Shown: piece after piece, positions 16,660 to 25,634 of the stretch
How the letters are laid out: each line of letters starts with the position of its first letter
How positions within the stretch are numbered: position 1 is the first letter of the stretch
Assembly: GCF_003337425.1 (NCBI RefSeq)
Contig: NZ_QPJU01000003.1
Coordinates: 256,990 to 320,989, forward strand
DNA length: 64,000 nucleotides
Source: Extensimonas vulgaris
GTDB lineage: Bacteria; Pseudomonadota; Gammaproteobacteria; Burkholderiales; Burkholderiaceae_C
Direction of reading: 5' to 3'
Program-made: the position numbers and the translations under genes
Notes under the pieces: generated by a model
Database searches by the model: none
Told to the model about the DNA's origin: nothing
Seen by the model: only the letters and a program-made list of their open reading frames with translations

Positions 16660-17532
16660 CTACTGCCGCGCCGTGCGCACGTTCGCGGGCGGCTGTTGCG
16701 GGTGGCTGGTGCGCCAGGGGTTGATGTCGAGCCCGCCGCGGCGCGTGTAGCGCGCATAGACGGTGAGCTGCGTCGGCCGGCAGCGCGTCCAGAGGTCCAT
16801 GAAGATGCGCTCCACACAGTGCTCGTGAAAGCCGCTGTGCTGGCGAAAGCTCACGAGGTAGCGCAGCAGGCCCTCCTGGTGGATCGGCGCGCCGCTGTAG
16901 CGGACTTGCACGCTGCCCCAGTCGGGCTGGCCCGTGACCGGGCAGTTGCTCTTGAGCAGGCGGCTCGTGAGCACTTCGCCGTGTACGGGCGGCGCATCCT
17001 GCTGCACGGTGAGCAGTTCGGGCGCGGGCTGGTAGTGCGTGCATTCGACGTCGAGCCGGTCCAGGTTCAGGCCGTCGAGCTCATGGATGGCCTGCTGGTC
17101 GAACTGCTCGGGCAGCAGCAGCTTCACGCCGATACTGCCGGGCGCAGCGGCGCCGCGCCATAGCGCCGCGGCCAGGTCGGCGCGGATGCGCGATTGCACC
17201 TCGGCTGCGTCGGCAAAGCGCGTCTGGCTGAAGCTGCCCAGGTAGAGCTTGAGCGACTTGCTTTCGACGATGTGCGGCGTCTCGCACGGAACCGTGAGGT
17301 GTGCGAGCGCCACCTGCGGCTTGCCGCGCAGGTTGAGCCACGAGAGTTCGTAGGCCGTCCACAGGTCGGCGCCAAAAAAGGGCGGCGCGGCCGTGATGCC
17401 GAGCTCGGCCCGCTGCGCTGCACGCGCTATCGGAAACAGCAGCGCCGGGTCGTACTGGTCGGCGTAGGCGACGGCCTTGCCCAGCGGCGAATGCTGCGGC
17501 GACGGGTCGGGCGAAGGAGCGTTGATGGACAT
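16660..17532 (-). CDS. queF: NADPH-dependent 7-cyano-7-deazaguanine (preQ0) reductase
   Basis: Reduces preQ0 to preQ1 in queuosine biosynthesis; cytosolic. 290 residues, matching the long two-domain QueF form (E. coli 282). The catalytic thioimide-forming Cys197 sits in [14 protein letters not shown], with Asp204 as the proton donor. The QueF motif [12 protein letters not shown] is near 90-101, and [10 protein letters not shown] (about 235-244) contributes substrate-binding His/Glu. Transcribed toward the second chemoreceptor (convergent). The start codon lies close to a dispersed repeat. No preQ1 riboswitch was recognised upstream. Confidence 0.96.
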   Translation of the reverse strand: MSINAPSPDPSPQHSPLGKAVAYADQYDPALLFPIARAAQRAELGITAAPPFFGADLWTAYELSWLNLRGKPQVALAHLTVPCETPHIVESKSLKLYLGSFSQTRFADAAEVQSRIRADLAAALWRGAAAPGSIGVKLLLPEQFDQQAIHELDGLNLDRLDVECTHYQPAPELLTVQQDAPPVHGEVLTSRLLKSNCPVTGQPDWGSVQVRYSGAPIHQEGLLRYLVSFRQHSGFHEHCVERIFMDLWTRCRPTQLTVYARYTRRGGLDINPWRTSHPQQPPANVRTARQ

Positions 17533-17551
17533 CTAATTTCTATCAAATAAG

Positions 17552-17600
17552 GAGCTGCTTGCGCTTGATGTGCCTTGGCAAAAGGCCGATTTCATTCAAA
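17552..17600 (-). repeat. Dispersed ~45-bp repeat, copy 5
   Basis: GAGCTGCTTGCGCTTGATGT, spacer, AAAAGGCCGATTTCATT. It occupies nearly all of the 59-bp gap between queF and the oxygenase gene and overlaps the end of the latter. Confidence 0.7.
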
Positions 17601-18449
17601 CTTTCCCGCGCGCAGCCACTTGGTCGCGATCCATTTTTCGCCCGCGATCACCGGGGTGCCCGCGTGCAGGCTGCCGCTGGAGGGGTGCGCGCGCTCGTAG
17701 CTGAAGAACACGGCGTTGCCGCGCTGCGCCGCGACTTCGAGGTGGATGCCCGGAAAGCCCGTGGAGCCGCCTTTTTCGGGCGTGTTGAGGTAGAGCACCA
17801 GCGTGCCCACGCGCTGGCCGCCGCGCGCGAGCAGCGTGGGTGTGCCGGGTGCGTCGGGGTCGAAGTAGTCGTAATGCGGCTTGTATTCGGCGCCGGCGCG
17901 GTAGTGCAGCACCTGCAGGCCCTCGCCGTTTTCCACGGGCCAGCGCAGCAGGCGTGCGATGCGCTGTTCTATGCGCTGCAGCAGCGGGCTTTCGCCGCGC
18001 TGGAAGAACATGCCCTCGCTCGTGCGGTCGGCGTTGACCTCCTGCCCGCCCGTGGCCGTGGCCACGGTGAGCGAGCGCGCCAGGCGCGGGCGCGCGGCCT
18101 CGATGAGCGCGTCGCATTCTTCGGGCGCGAGCAGATCGCCGAACACCACGATGCGCGGCTTGCCGATGGCGAGCAGCACGCGCACCTGGCGCTCGCCCAG
18201 GTCGATCACGGTGGGCGCGTCGGCCAGATCGGGCTCGGGCACGGGATTCGCGGGCGGCAGCCCCTGCGCGACGGCAACGGCGTCGAGGTGCGCGCGCAAG
18301 GTTTCTTCGAGCGCTGCGGCGGCCAGGTCTTCGTCCCAGCCGGCTTGTTGCATGGCTTGCAGCAGCGCAGGCGCGCTGCAGCCGGCCTCGGCCTGCGCGA
18401 CGATCCACTGGCGCAGCTCGGGCGTGATTGTTTGGCTACGCCGGCTCAT
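17592..18449 (-). CDS. 2-oxoglutarate/Fe(II) oxygenase, prolyl 4-hydroxylase-like
   Basis: 285 residues. The double-stranded beta-helix domain (about 95-282) carries the iron triad His192-x-Asp194 in YKPHYDYFD and His262 in LHAGTPV, with Lys272 (GEKWIATKW) placed to bind the 2-oxoglutarate carboxylate. This is the P4Hc pattern. Residues 1-60 form a helical N-terminal part (ELRQWIVAQAEAG...) seen in related bacterial proteins. The protein substrate is unknown; bacterial homologues include EF-Tu prolyl hydroxylases, but no partner is indicated here. Its start overlaps the end of yaaA by 4 nt (ATGA), so the two genes are co-transcribed. Confidence 0.88.
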   Translation of the reverse strand: MSRRSQTITPELRQWIVAQAEAGCSAPALLQAMQQAGWDEDLAAAALEETLRAHLDAVAVAQGLPPANPVPEPDLADAPTVIDLGERQVRVLLAIGKPRIVVFGDLLAPEECDALIEAARPRLARSLTVATATGGQEVNADRTSEGMFFQRGESPLLQRIEQRIARLLRWPVENGEGLQVLHYRAGAEYKPHYDYFDPDAPGTPTLLARGGQRVGTLVLYLNTPEKGGSTGFPGIHLEVAAQRGNAVFFSYERAHPSSGSLHAGTPVIAGEKWIATKWLRAGKFE

Positions 18450-19264
18450 GCGTGCGCCCCTGGCTGCTCACGCCGGAACACGAGGCGCTCGGGGCTCGAA
18501 GCCGCAGGCGCAAAGGAGTAGCCCTCGAGCGCAAAACCTTCGAGGCCCGCGGGCGTGGTGATGCGCTGCGTGATGGCGTAGCGCGCCATCAACCCGCGCG
18601 CGCGCTTGGCGTAAAAGCTGATGATCTTGTAGCCGCCGCCTTTGAAGTCCTCGAACACGCAGTCGATCACGCGCGCGCGCAGCGCCTTGCGATCCACGGC
18701 CTTGAAATACTCTTGCGAGGCCAGGTTGACGACGATGCGTGCTTCGTGCTTTTGCGGTTGAGATTGGGCTTGATCCTGTCCCTCTAGCGCGGCGTTCAGG
18801 TAGTCGGCGATGCGCGTGCCCCAGAACTGGTACAGGTTCGCGCCCGCGGCGGTGGCCAGCGGCGTGCCCATTTCGAGGCGGTAGGGCTGCATGCAGTCGA
18901 GCGGGCGCAGCACGCCGTACAGGCCGCTCAGGATCACGAGGTGCTGCTGTGCCCACTCCAGGTCGGACGTGCTGAGCGAGCGTGCCTGCAGTCCTTCATA
19001 GACGTCGCCGTTGAATGCGAGCAGCGCCTGGCGCCCCAGCGCGGGGGTGCACTGCGGCTGCCAGGCCTGGTAGCGCGCGACGTTGAGCGCCGCGAGCTTG
19101 TCGCTCAGGCCCATGAGCGAGGCGATTTCTTGCGGCGACTTGGTGCGCAGCACCTCGATGAGCTGCGCCGCCTGCGCGGTGAAGGCGGGCTCGGTGCACG
19201 GCAGTTGCGCCGGCACGGGGGTGTCGAAGTCCAGGGTTTTGGCGGGCGAGAGCAAAAACAGCAT
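18446..19264 (-). CDS. yaaA: Peroxide stress protein YaaA (DUF328/UPF0246)
   Basis: 272 residues, typical length, beginning MLFLLSPAKTLDF, the family's conserved N terminus. Further family motifs are LMGLSDKLAALN, YGVLRPLDCMQPYRLEMG and IISFYAKRARGLMARY. In E. coli YaaA limits intracellular free iron during H2O2 stress and binds DNA with an HhH-like fold. It is coupled by a 4-nt overlap to a downstream iron-dependent oxygenase, so an iron or peroxide link is possible but only inferred. A long imperfect palindrome separates it from the upstream rne gene. No OxyR site was recognised. Confidence 0.94.
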   Translation of the reverse strand: MLFLLSPAKTLDFDTPVPAQLPCTEPAFTAQAAQLIEVLRTKSPQEIASLMGLSDKLAALNVARYQAWQPQCTPALGRQALLAFNGDVYEGLQARSLSTSDLEWAQQHLVILSGLYGVLRPLDCMQPYRLEMGTPLATAAGANLYQFWGTRIADYLNAALEGQDQAQSQPQKHEARIVVNLASQEYFKAVDRKALRARVIDCVFEDFKGGGYKIISFYAKRARGLMARYAITQRITTPAGLEGFALEGYSFAPAASSPERLVFRREQPGAHA

Positions 19265-19318
19265 GGCGATGGCACCTCAGGGAAAGTGGCGTGGCGCTAG
19301 TGCAGTGTTCGACGCTAT

Positions 19319-19440
19319 ATGCGACATAAAACCGCGTCTTTTCGGCCTGGGCCGCGTTGCAAATCCTCGCGATACCACCCGGTATCGCTGCGGTTTACGC
19401 CTTGCCCAGACCAAAAATCCATCGGTTTTATTTGTCGCAT
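19319..19440. repeat. ~120-bp imperfect palindrome (MITE-like) between rne and yaaA
   Basis: Left end ATGCGACATAAAACCG, right end CGGTTTTATTTGTCGCAT. Inner arms GGCCTGGGC / GCCCAGACC and a central perfect stem GCGATACC-ACCC-GGTATCGC. The RNA of either strand would fold into one long hairpin that follows the rne stop. No other copy was noticed in the window. Confidence 0.7.
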
Positions 19441-19501
19441 CAAGCATCAAACACTACACTAGCGGCCGCCTGCAGTGGGGCGGCACGCCAGCGACGCACG
19501 A

Positions 19502-22500
19502 TTATGGGCGCGGCTCTTCGAACGGCAGGCGCAGCGCGGCCAGATCGCGCCGCGTTTCCACCAGCACCAGCGGGCCTTCGTCGGGCCGGGCCACGGCGGG
19601 GCGCTCGCGCGGCACGCGGATGGGCGCGGGCTCGGCCGCGATTGCGGCTTGCACGGCAGCGACCTTGGCCGGATCGGTGTTCACCCACTGCAGGCCGGCT
19701 TGCGCGACGACCTGCTGCAAATCCTGCAGCGGCAGGACAAACCGCTGGGTCGGCGCAGTCGAGGCCGTGCTTGCAGCCAGCGGTGTGGCGGCCTGCGCCT
19801 GCGCCACTTGCGCGGTGGCAAGCGCGGGCTGGGCTGGGGCTGCTGGCTCGGCAGCAGCTTCGGCCGTGGCTGCGGTTGCAGGCTGCGGCGCAGCGGCGTG
19901 GCTCTGGTCGAAATAGCTGCGGCGTGCAGGCGCTGCCTCGGCGGTGGGTTGCGCTTGTGCGCTGGCATCCGGCGGTGCCGCGGCCGGCGTGGGGGCCAGG
20001 GCGTCGAACTCCAGCAGCACCGATGCTTCGGCCGCGGCAGGAGTGGGCGCGGCTTCTGCGGCGGTGCTGCTGCCAGCTTCGGCGCGTGGCGTGCGGCTGC
20101 GGCGGTCGCGGCCGTAGCGGTCGCGCGAGCGGCGTTCCCGGCGTTCTTCGCCGCCTGGGGCTGCGCCGCTTTCTTCGGCCGGGGTTTGCGCGGCGGCGCC
20201 GGGCCCGGCTTCGCTGCTGCTCAGGTCGAGGTCGGGCATGAGCGCCATCGGAACGGTATCCGCAAAGCCGGACGCAGAGGTGCCCGCAGAGGTGGCCGCT
20301 TCGGTCGCGCCAGGCTGTGCAGCGGCACGCAGGGCGCGCTCACCACGCGCACCGCTGTCGCGGCGCTGGCTCGTCTCGGGCGCCGGGCGCGTCGGGTGCG
20401 CCGCGGGCTCGGCGCTGCTCAGGTCGAGATCGGGCATGAACTCGATCGGGATGGTGTCGGCAAAGCCGGACGCAGAGGCTTCGTTTCCTTCCAGGCCCTG
20501 CGACGCGCGGGCCGCGCGCAAGGCGTTTTCGCCACGCTCACTGCGGTCGCGCCGGCCCGTGCCCTCGCCACGTTCGCGGCGTGTGTTGTCCCGCTCGCGG
20601 CGCGCTGTGCGGGCGCCGGCGCTGCCTTCAACCGCGCCCTCGGCTGCGCTCGTGCCAGCTTCTGCCGCAGCCGCAGCACTTTCCGGCGATGCGCTGGGGC
20701 GGGACTCGGCGTCGCGGCGGTTGCGGCCCCGGCTGCTGCGCGCTTCGCCAGTGGGCTTTTCTGTGGCGGATCTGTCGGCCGCAGCGTTTTCGGCGTCGGC
20801 TTCGGTGCGGCGGTTGCGCGCGGGCGGTGCACTCTGCGCAAGGTCGCGGTTCGCGCCATTGCCTTGGCCGTTCGCGGAGGCGCCGGCGCTGCGCTCGGGG
20901 CGTCGGTTGCGTCCCTCGGTGCGGCCCGTGCGCCGGGTTTCTGCGGCGGGCGCAGTCGCCACGGGCGCTGCCGGGGGCGTCGGCACTGGCGTAGGTGGTG
21001 TGGCCGGCGCCAGAGGGGTCAAGCCCAGCAGGCGTTTGAGCCAGGCGAAGAAGCCGCGCTCTTGCGGCACAGGCACCGCGGCCGGTGCGGGCGGCGCGGC
21101 TGGCGCTGGCGCAGCAGGCGCCGCGCTGCGGGCGGTGGGGCGCGGCTCGGCCGCCGGCGCGGGCATGTCGGGCAGCACGCCCTTGATGACCGGGGTCTGT
21201 CGGTTCGTGGGCTCCTGCGAGCGGCGCGTCACGGCCGTGGGGTCTTCGACTTCCTCGGCGAGCTGGTAGCTCGGCTCGATTTGTTCGAGGCGCGGGTCGT
21301 CGTGCTTGAGGCGTTCGAGCTTGTAGTTCGGCGTCTCGAGGCCCTTGTTGGGCACGATGAGCACGCTCACGCGCTGCTTGAGCTCGATTTTGGTGATTTC
21401 AGGGCGCTTTTCGTTGAGCAAAAAGCTCGCCACCTCCACCGGCACCTGGCAGCGCACGGCGGCGGTGTTGTCCTTCATCGACTCTTCCTGAATGATGCGC
21501 AGGATCTGCAGCGCCGAGCTCTCGGTGTCGCGCACGTGCCCCGAGCCGCCGCAGCGCGGGCAGGGAATGGACACGCCCTCGCTCAGCGCGGGCTTGAGGC
21601 GCTGGCGGCTCATCTCGAGCAGGCCGAACTTGCTGATCGAGCCGAACTGCACGCGCGCGCGGTCCTGGCGCAAGGCGTCGCGCAGGCGGTTTTCGACCTC
21701 GCGGCGGTTCTTGGCCTCGTCCATGTCGATGAAGTCGATCACGATCAGTCCGCCCAGGTCGCGCAGGCGCATCTGGCGCGCCACTTCGTCGGCGGCTTCG
21801 AGGTTGGTGCGCGTGGCGGTTTCCTCGATGTCGCCGCCCTTGATCGCACGCGCCGAGTTCACGTCGATCGAAACCAGCGCCTCGGTGTGGTCAATCACGA
21901 TCGCGCCGCCGCTGGGCAGCTGCACGGTGCGCGCGTACGCCGATTCGATCTGGTGCTCGATCTGAAAGCGCGAGAACAGCGCGGCGTCGTCGCGGTAGCG
22001 CTTGACGCGGCCCGCGTACTCGGGCATCACGTGCGCCATGAACTGCTGCGCCTGTTCGTAGATGTCGTCGGTGTCGATGAGGATTTCACCGATGTCGTGG
22101 CTGAAATAGTCGCGGATCGCGCGGATCACGAGGCTCGATTCCTGGTAGATCAGGAACGCACCCTTGCCGCCCTTGGCGGCGTTTTCGATCGCGCTCCAGA
22201 GCTTGAGCAGGTAGTTCAAGTCCCATTGCAGCTCGGCGGCGCTGCGGCCTATGCCGGCGGTGCGCGCGATGATGCTCATGCCCTTGGGGTATTCGAGCTG
22301 GTCCATCGCGTCTTTGAGCTCGGCGCGGTCTTCGCCCTCGATGCGGCGCGACACGCCGCCGCCGCGCGGGTTGTTGGGCATGAGCACCACGTAGCGCCCG
22401 GCCAGGCTGATGAAGGTGGTGAGCGCAGCGCCCTTGTTGCCGCGCTCTTCTTTTTCGACCTGCACCAGCAGCTCTTGGCCCTCTTTGATCACGTCGCTGA

Positions 22501-22765
22501 TGCGCGCCTGGCTCACGGGCACGCCTTCGGCGAAGTATTGGCGCGAGATTTCCTTGAACGGCAGGAAGCCGTGGCGCTCCTCGCCGTAATCGACGAAGCA
22601 GGCTTCGAGCGAGGGCTCGACGCGCGTGACCACGGCTTTGTAGATGTTGCCCTTGCGCTGCTCGCGCCCTTCGATTTCGATTTCGTAGTCGAGCAGTTTC
22701 TGGCCATCGACGATCGCCAGGCGGCGCTCTTCGGGCTGCGTGGCGTTGATGAGCATCCGTTTCAT
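19502..22765 (-). CDS. rne: Ribonuclease E
   Basis: Endonuclease for mRNA decay and rRNA/tRNA processing and scaffold of the RNA degradosome. 1087 residues. Start [10 protein letters not shown] at 22765 with AAGGA upstream. S1 domain about 35-120 ([13 protein letters not shown]), 5' sensor, DNase-I-like region with the metal-binding Asp in [13 protein letters not shown] and DFIDM, and the Zn-link CPRCGGSG near 401, all matching the E. coli catalytic half (1-529). The C-terminal half (about 540-1087) is low-complexity, Ala/Arg/Glu-rich and disordered, with Arg-rich patches for RNA binding, a twice-repeated ASGFADT...MPDLDLSS motif, and a hydrophobic helix ([18 protein letters not shown]) near the end. 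Divergent from rluC. Autoregulation through the 5' UTR is known in E. coli and untested here. Confidence 0.96.
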   Translation of the reverse strand: MKRMLINATQPEERRLAIVDGQKLLDYEIEIEGREQRKGNIYKAVVTRVEPSLEACFVDYGEERHGFLPFKEISRQYFAEGVPVSQARISDVIKEGQELLVQVEKEERGNKGAALTTFISLAGRYVVLMPNNPRGGGVSRRIEGEDRAELKDAMDQLEYPKGMSIIARTAGIGRSAAELQWDLNYLLKLWSAIENAAKGGKGAFLIYQESSLVIRAIRDYFSHDIGEILIDTDDIYEQAQQFMAHVMPEYAGRVKRYRDDAALFSRFQIEHQIESAYARTVQLPSGGAIVIDHTEALVSIDVNSARAIKGGDIEETATRTNLEAADEVARQMRLRDLGGLIVIDFIDMDEAKNRREVENRLRDALRQDRARVQFGSISKFGLLEMSRQRLKPALSEGVSIPCPRCGGSGHVRDTESSALQILRIIQEESMKDNTAAVRCQVPVEVASFLLNEKRPEITKIELKQRVSVLIVPNKGLETPNYKLERLKHDDPRLEQIEPSYQLAEEVEDPTAVTRRSQEPTNRQTPVIKGVLPDMPAPAAEPRPTARSAAPAAPAPAAPPAPAAVPVPQERGFFAWLKRLLGLTPLAPATPPTPVPTPPAAPVATAPAAETRRTGRTEGRNRRPERSAGASANGQGNGANRDLAQSAPPARNRRTEADAENAAADRSATEKPTGEARSSRGRNRRDAESRPSASPESAAAAAEAGTSAAEGAVEGSAGARTARRERDNTRRERGEGTGRRDRSERGENALRAARASQGLEGNEASASGFADTIPIEFMPDLDLSSAEPAAHPTRPAPETSQRRDSGARGERALRAAAQPGATEAATSAGTSASGFADTVPMALMPDLDLSSSEAGPGAAAQTPAEESGAAPGGEERRERRSRDRYGRDRRSRTPRAEAGSSTAAEAAPTPAAAEASVLLEFDALAPTPAAAPPDASAQAQPTAEAAPARRSYFDQSHAAAPQPATAATAEAAAEPAAPAQPALATAQVAQAQAATPLAASTASTAPTQRFVLPLQDLQQVVAQAGLQWVNTDPAKVAAVQAAIAAEPAPIRVPRERPAVARPDEGPLVLVETRRDLAALRLPFEEPRP
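20218..20479 (-). repeat. Duplicated ~60-bp motif inside the RNase E scaffold region
   Basis: Two copies, at about 20218-20277 and 20414-20479, encode [20 protein letters not shown] and [20 protein letters not shown] (residues of about 829-849 and 762-783). Both DNA and protein are conserved, unlike the Ala/Glu-rich filler between them. Confidence 0.85.
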
Positions 22766-23434
22766 GATGCGTGTCCTTCTTGTTGTCAGTGCGGACAGCG
22801 GCGTGCAGCAATGCGCTGCGTGGGGCCGCTGCCCGCGGGGTTCCAATCAATGAATGCTCTGCACTTCAGAGCTGCAAATGCCTGGACTGACGCATCGAAA
22901 CGGAAGAAATGGCCAAAGCAGCCGCCATCCCGCAGGCAGCAAGTGCTTGCGGCGGGTGGGGCAGGGACGGGTGGATGGGGCGAGCAGGCGGCGGAGGACG
23001 CACGGGTGCGCTATGTCAGTGGTAGCTGCCAGCGCAGGCTGCGCCTTGGCTTGGGCCACTTTTCGTTCCAAATACAGGGGCGTGGGCCGGTGCCAGAGCA
23101 CGCGCCACAAGGCCATCAGCAACCACATTGCTCGCTTTGATCCGCTGGCGCCTCGCAGGGGGCGATGGTGCCGGCTTGGGGATTCCAGGTTGGGTTTCGA
23201 TTCGTCGGCCCGCAGCGTGCTGCGCGGGCCACTGCAGGCTGCATGGCCTGCGGATGTGCGCGCGACGCTCGCCGGCATCGACCTGCCTGCGCGCGGTGTT
23301 GGCAGGCTCGGCTAAACTCGATCCGAATCAACCACTCTGGACTTACGCAAACAAGGATGCAGCGAGGTTTTTGCCCTACGGCGAGTGCCTTGCATCATCC
23401 CGATTTGCGTAAGTCGCGCCACTTACACACACAG
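22766..23434. other. rne-rluC divergent intergenic region
   Basis: About 670 bp carrying the promoters and leaders of both genes. The only structures recognised are a 76-bp palindromic repeat at 23340 and weak short stems such as GCAAG-TG-CTTGC near 22939. The rne leader is expected here by analogy with the long E. coli rne 5' UTR, but no hp2/hp3-like element could be recognised by eye. Short frames on both strands show no coding character. Confidence 0.5.
23340..23415 (+). repeat. 76-bp palindromic MITE-like element, copy 1
   Basis: Perfect 12-bp terminal inverted repeats GACTTACGCAAA / TTTGCGTAAGTC enclose an imperfect hairpin with an internal GCCCTACGGCGAG. A second, inverted copy lies at 34055. 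Here it is inserted 19 bp before the rluC start codon. Confidence 0.85.
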
Positions 23435-24538
23435 GTGAAACGAATTATAGGGGCCAAAGCGAAGGCGCCGGCGCCGGCCGCGCGCACGCCGGAGCGAGCG
23501 GGCGCAGCCGAGGCGCGCATGCTGCAGGTCGATGAGGAATCCTCGGGTCAGCGGCTCGACAATTTTCTGCTGCGCCAGCTCAAGGGCGTGCCCAAGACGC
23601 ATGTCTATCGCATCATCCGCAGCGGCGAGGTGCGCGTGAACAAAGGCCGGGCGCGTGCCGACACGCGCGTGCAAGCGGGCGACTTGGTGCGCCTGCCGCC
23701 GGTGCGCGTGGCCGCGCGCGCCGCTGGCGTGGGAACCGACGGCGGGGTCGGCGGCGCTGCCGAAGCGCAGGCCGCGGCGCAGGTGCCGGCGCGCCAGTTT
23801 CCCATCCTGTTCGAAGACGAGTACCTGATCGCGCTCGACAAGCCCGCGGGCGTGGCCGTGCATGGCGGCAGCGGCGTGAGCTTTGGCGTGATAGAGCAAT
23901 TGCGCCGTGCGCGGCCCGAGGCGCGCTTTCTGGAACTCGTGCACCGGCTCGACCGCGAGACCTCGGGCATCCTGCTCGTGGCCAAAAAACGCTCGGCGCT
24001 TACGCGGCTGCAAGACCAGTTCCGTAGCCGCGCCACGGGCAAGACCTATCTCGCGCTGGTCACCGGCGTGTGGCCCGCAAACCAGAAGGTGATCGACCTG
24101 CCGCTGCACAAATACCTGCTGCCGGGCACCCCGGGCCAGGCCGGGCAGGGCGGCAATGCCGGCGCGGGCGAGCGGCGCGTGCGCATCGCGCGTGCCGACG
24201 ATCCACAGGGCCAGCGCGCGATCACGCTCGTGCAGGTACGCCGCGTCCTGCCCGCGCGGCCGCAGCAGGGCCTGCCCGCGATGACGCTGCTCGAAGTGAC
24301 CATCAAGACCGGGCGCACGCACCAGATCCGCGTGCACCTCGCGAGCCAGGGCCACCCCATCGCCGGCGACGACAAATACGGCGACTTCGAGCTCAACAAG
24401 CGCCTCGCGCGGCGCGGGCTCAAGCGCATGTTCTTGCACGCCTGGCGTTTGGATTTCACCCACCCGGCCACGGACGCGCCCGTGCGTCTGCATGCCGAGC
24501 TGCCGCCCGAGCTGGCCGACTTTTTGCAAAGGGATTGA
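23435..24538 (+). CDS. rluC: 23S rRNA pseudouridine synthase, RluC type
   Basis: Isomerises uridines 955, 2504 and 2580 of 23S rRNA in E. coli. 367 residues from GTG at 23435 (VKRIIGAKAK); an alternative ATG at 23519 (MLQVDEESSG) would still keep the S4 domain. S4 RNA-binding domain about 30-95 (QRLDNFLLRQLKGVPKTHVYRIIRSG...), catalytic aspartate near 172 in HRLDRETSGILL, and GRTHQIRVHL downstream, all RluA/C/D family marks. Divergence from rne is the common proteobacterial arrangement. It leads an operon with the HAD phosphatase gene 7 bp downstream. A palindromic repeat lies just upstream and may shape its leader. Confidence 0.93.
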   Translation: MKRIIGAKAKAPAPAARTPERAGAAEARMLQVDEESSGQRLDNFLLRQLKGVPKTHVYRIIRSGEVRVNKGRARADTRVQAGDLVRLPPVRVAARAAGVGTDGGVGGAAEAQAAAQVPARQFPILFEDEYLIALDKPAGVAVHGGSGVSFGVIEQLRRARPEARFLELVHRLDRETSGILLVAKKRSALTRLQDQFRSRATGKTYLALVTGVWPANQKVIDLPLHKYLLPGTPGQAGQGGNAGAGERRVRIARADDPQGQRAITLVQVRRVLPARPQQGLPAMTLLEVTIKTGRTHQIRVHLASQGHPIAGDDKYGDFELNKRLARRGLKRMFLHAWRLDFTHPATDAPVRLHAELPPELADFLQRD

Positions 24539-24545
24539 TTTCGCC

Positions 24546-25235
24546 ATGTCTGCCACCACTCCCGTCCCCGCCGCCGAGCGCCCGCGCCGCTTTGACCTGA
24601 TCGCCTTCGACTGGGACGGCACCCTGTTCGACTCCACCGCCATCATCGTGCGCTGCCTGCAGGAGGCCGTGCGCGACGTGGGCGGCAAAGTGCCGGCGCA
24701 GCAGGACGCCGCCTACGTGATCGGCATGGGCCTGCCCGAAGCGCTCGCGCACCTCGTGCCCGACCTGCCGCCCGCGGCCTACCCCGAGCTGAACCGGCGC
24801 TACCGCTACCACTACGTGCGCCACCAGCACGACATCAGCCTGTTCGACGGCGTGCGGCCCATGCTCGAGCAGCTGCGCGCGCGCGGCCACTGGCTGGCCG
24901 TGGCCACGGGCAAGAGTCGCCGCGGGCTCGACGAGGCGCTGCAGGCCGCCGGGCTGCACGCGCTGTTCGACGCCACGCGCACCGCCGACGAAACCGCGGG
25001 CAAGCCGCACCCGCTGATGCTGCACGAGCTCATGGCCGAGCTCGGCGCCGCGCCCGAGCGCGTGCTCATGGTCGGCGACACCACGCACGACCTGCAAATG
25101 GCGCAAAACGCAGGCTGCGCCGGCGTGGGCGTGGCCTACGGCGCGCACGACCCGCAAGCCTTCGCCACGCTGCAACCGCTGTACGTCGCGCCCTCGGTGG
25201 CGCATTTGCACGACTGGCTGCTGCAGTCGGCCTGA
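24546..25235 (+). CDS. HAD-superfamily hydrolase, phosphoglycolate-phosphatase-like
   Basis: 229 residues. HAD motif I DWDGTLFDS (about 20-28, the nucleophile and acid aspartates), motif II threonine in VATGKSRRGLD, motif III lysine in GKPHP, and motif IV GDTTHDLQMA, with a helical cap between I and II. It belongs to the Gph/YjjG-like group; true phosphoglycolate phosphatase activity is not shown by the sequence. It sits between rluC and a Rieske protein gene in a compact run of four genes with gaps of 1-14 bp, an order often seen in related Burkholderiales. Confidence 0.88.
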   Translation: MSATTPVPAAERPRRFDLIAFDWDGTLFDSTAIIVRCLQEAVRDVGGKVPAQQDAAYVIGMGLPEALAHLVPDLPPAAYPELNRRYRYHYVRHQHDISLFDGVRPMLEQLRARGHWLAVATGKSRRGLDEALQAAGLHALFDATRTADETAGKPHPLMLHELMAELGAAPERVLMVGDTTHDLQMAQNAGCAGVGVAYGAHDPQAFATLQPLYVAPSVAHLHDWLLQSA

Positions 25236-25249
25236 AGCGCGCCGCCCCC

Positions 25250-25633
25250 ATGAGTAGCGTACCTGCCGAGTCCATCGCCATCCCGCTGTGCCGCAGCAGC
25301 GAACTGCAAGAGCGTGGCCTGGCCGTGCCTTTCGACGTGGTCTACGGCGGCCAGACCTGCCGCGCCTTCGCGATCCGCTTCGAAGGCCAGGTGCACGCCT
25401 ACCTGAACCGCTGCACGCACATCGCGATGGAGATGGACTACCAGCCCGACCGCTTTTTCGACGCGAGCGGCCAGTGGTTGCTGTGCGCCACGCACGGCGC
25501 CGCCTACGCGCCCGCAAGCGGCGCCTGCGCAGGCGGGCCGTGCCGCGGCGGGCTGGTGAAAATCGCCGTCTCCGAAGCAGACGGCGTGGTGCGCTGGCAT
25601 ACTGCCCACAATCTCCGTCCCGCCGAGTTCTGA
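25250..25633 (+). CDS. Rieske [2Fe-2S] ferredoxin-like protein
   Basis: 127 residues, a single Rieske domain. The cluster ligands are Cys55-x-His57 (NRCTHIAME) and Cys79-x2-His82 (LLCATHGAAY), followed by a small Cys-containing loop GACAGGPCRGG. There is no membrane segment or signal peptide, so it is cytosolic and resembles NirD/ferredoxin components rather than bc1 Rieske proteins. The electron partner is unknown. It lies between the HAD hydrolase and sppA, with the latter starting 2 bp after its stop codon, so it is co-transcribed with rluC. A toluene-dioxygenase-type ferredoxin role is unlikely in this context. Confidence 0.88.
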   Translation: MSSVPAESIAIPLCRSSELQERGLAVPFDVVYGGQTCRAFAIRFEGQVHAYLNRCTHIAMEMDYQPDRFFDASGQWLLCATHGAAYAPASGACAGGPCRGGLVKIAVSEADGVVRWHTAHNLRPAEF

Positions 25634-25634
25634 T

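Noticed and set aside
19475-23140. A 1221-codon open frame antisense to rne
   Set aside because: Low-complexity translation (Gly/Arg/Ala) that mirrors the Ala/Arg-rich RNase E tail; no ribosome-binding site or domain.
22847-23278. A 143-codon frame in the rne-rluC gap
   Set aside because: Composition and lack of a ribosome-binding site argue against coding; the region is expected to hold leaders of both genes.
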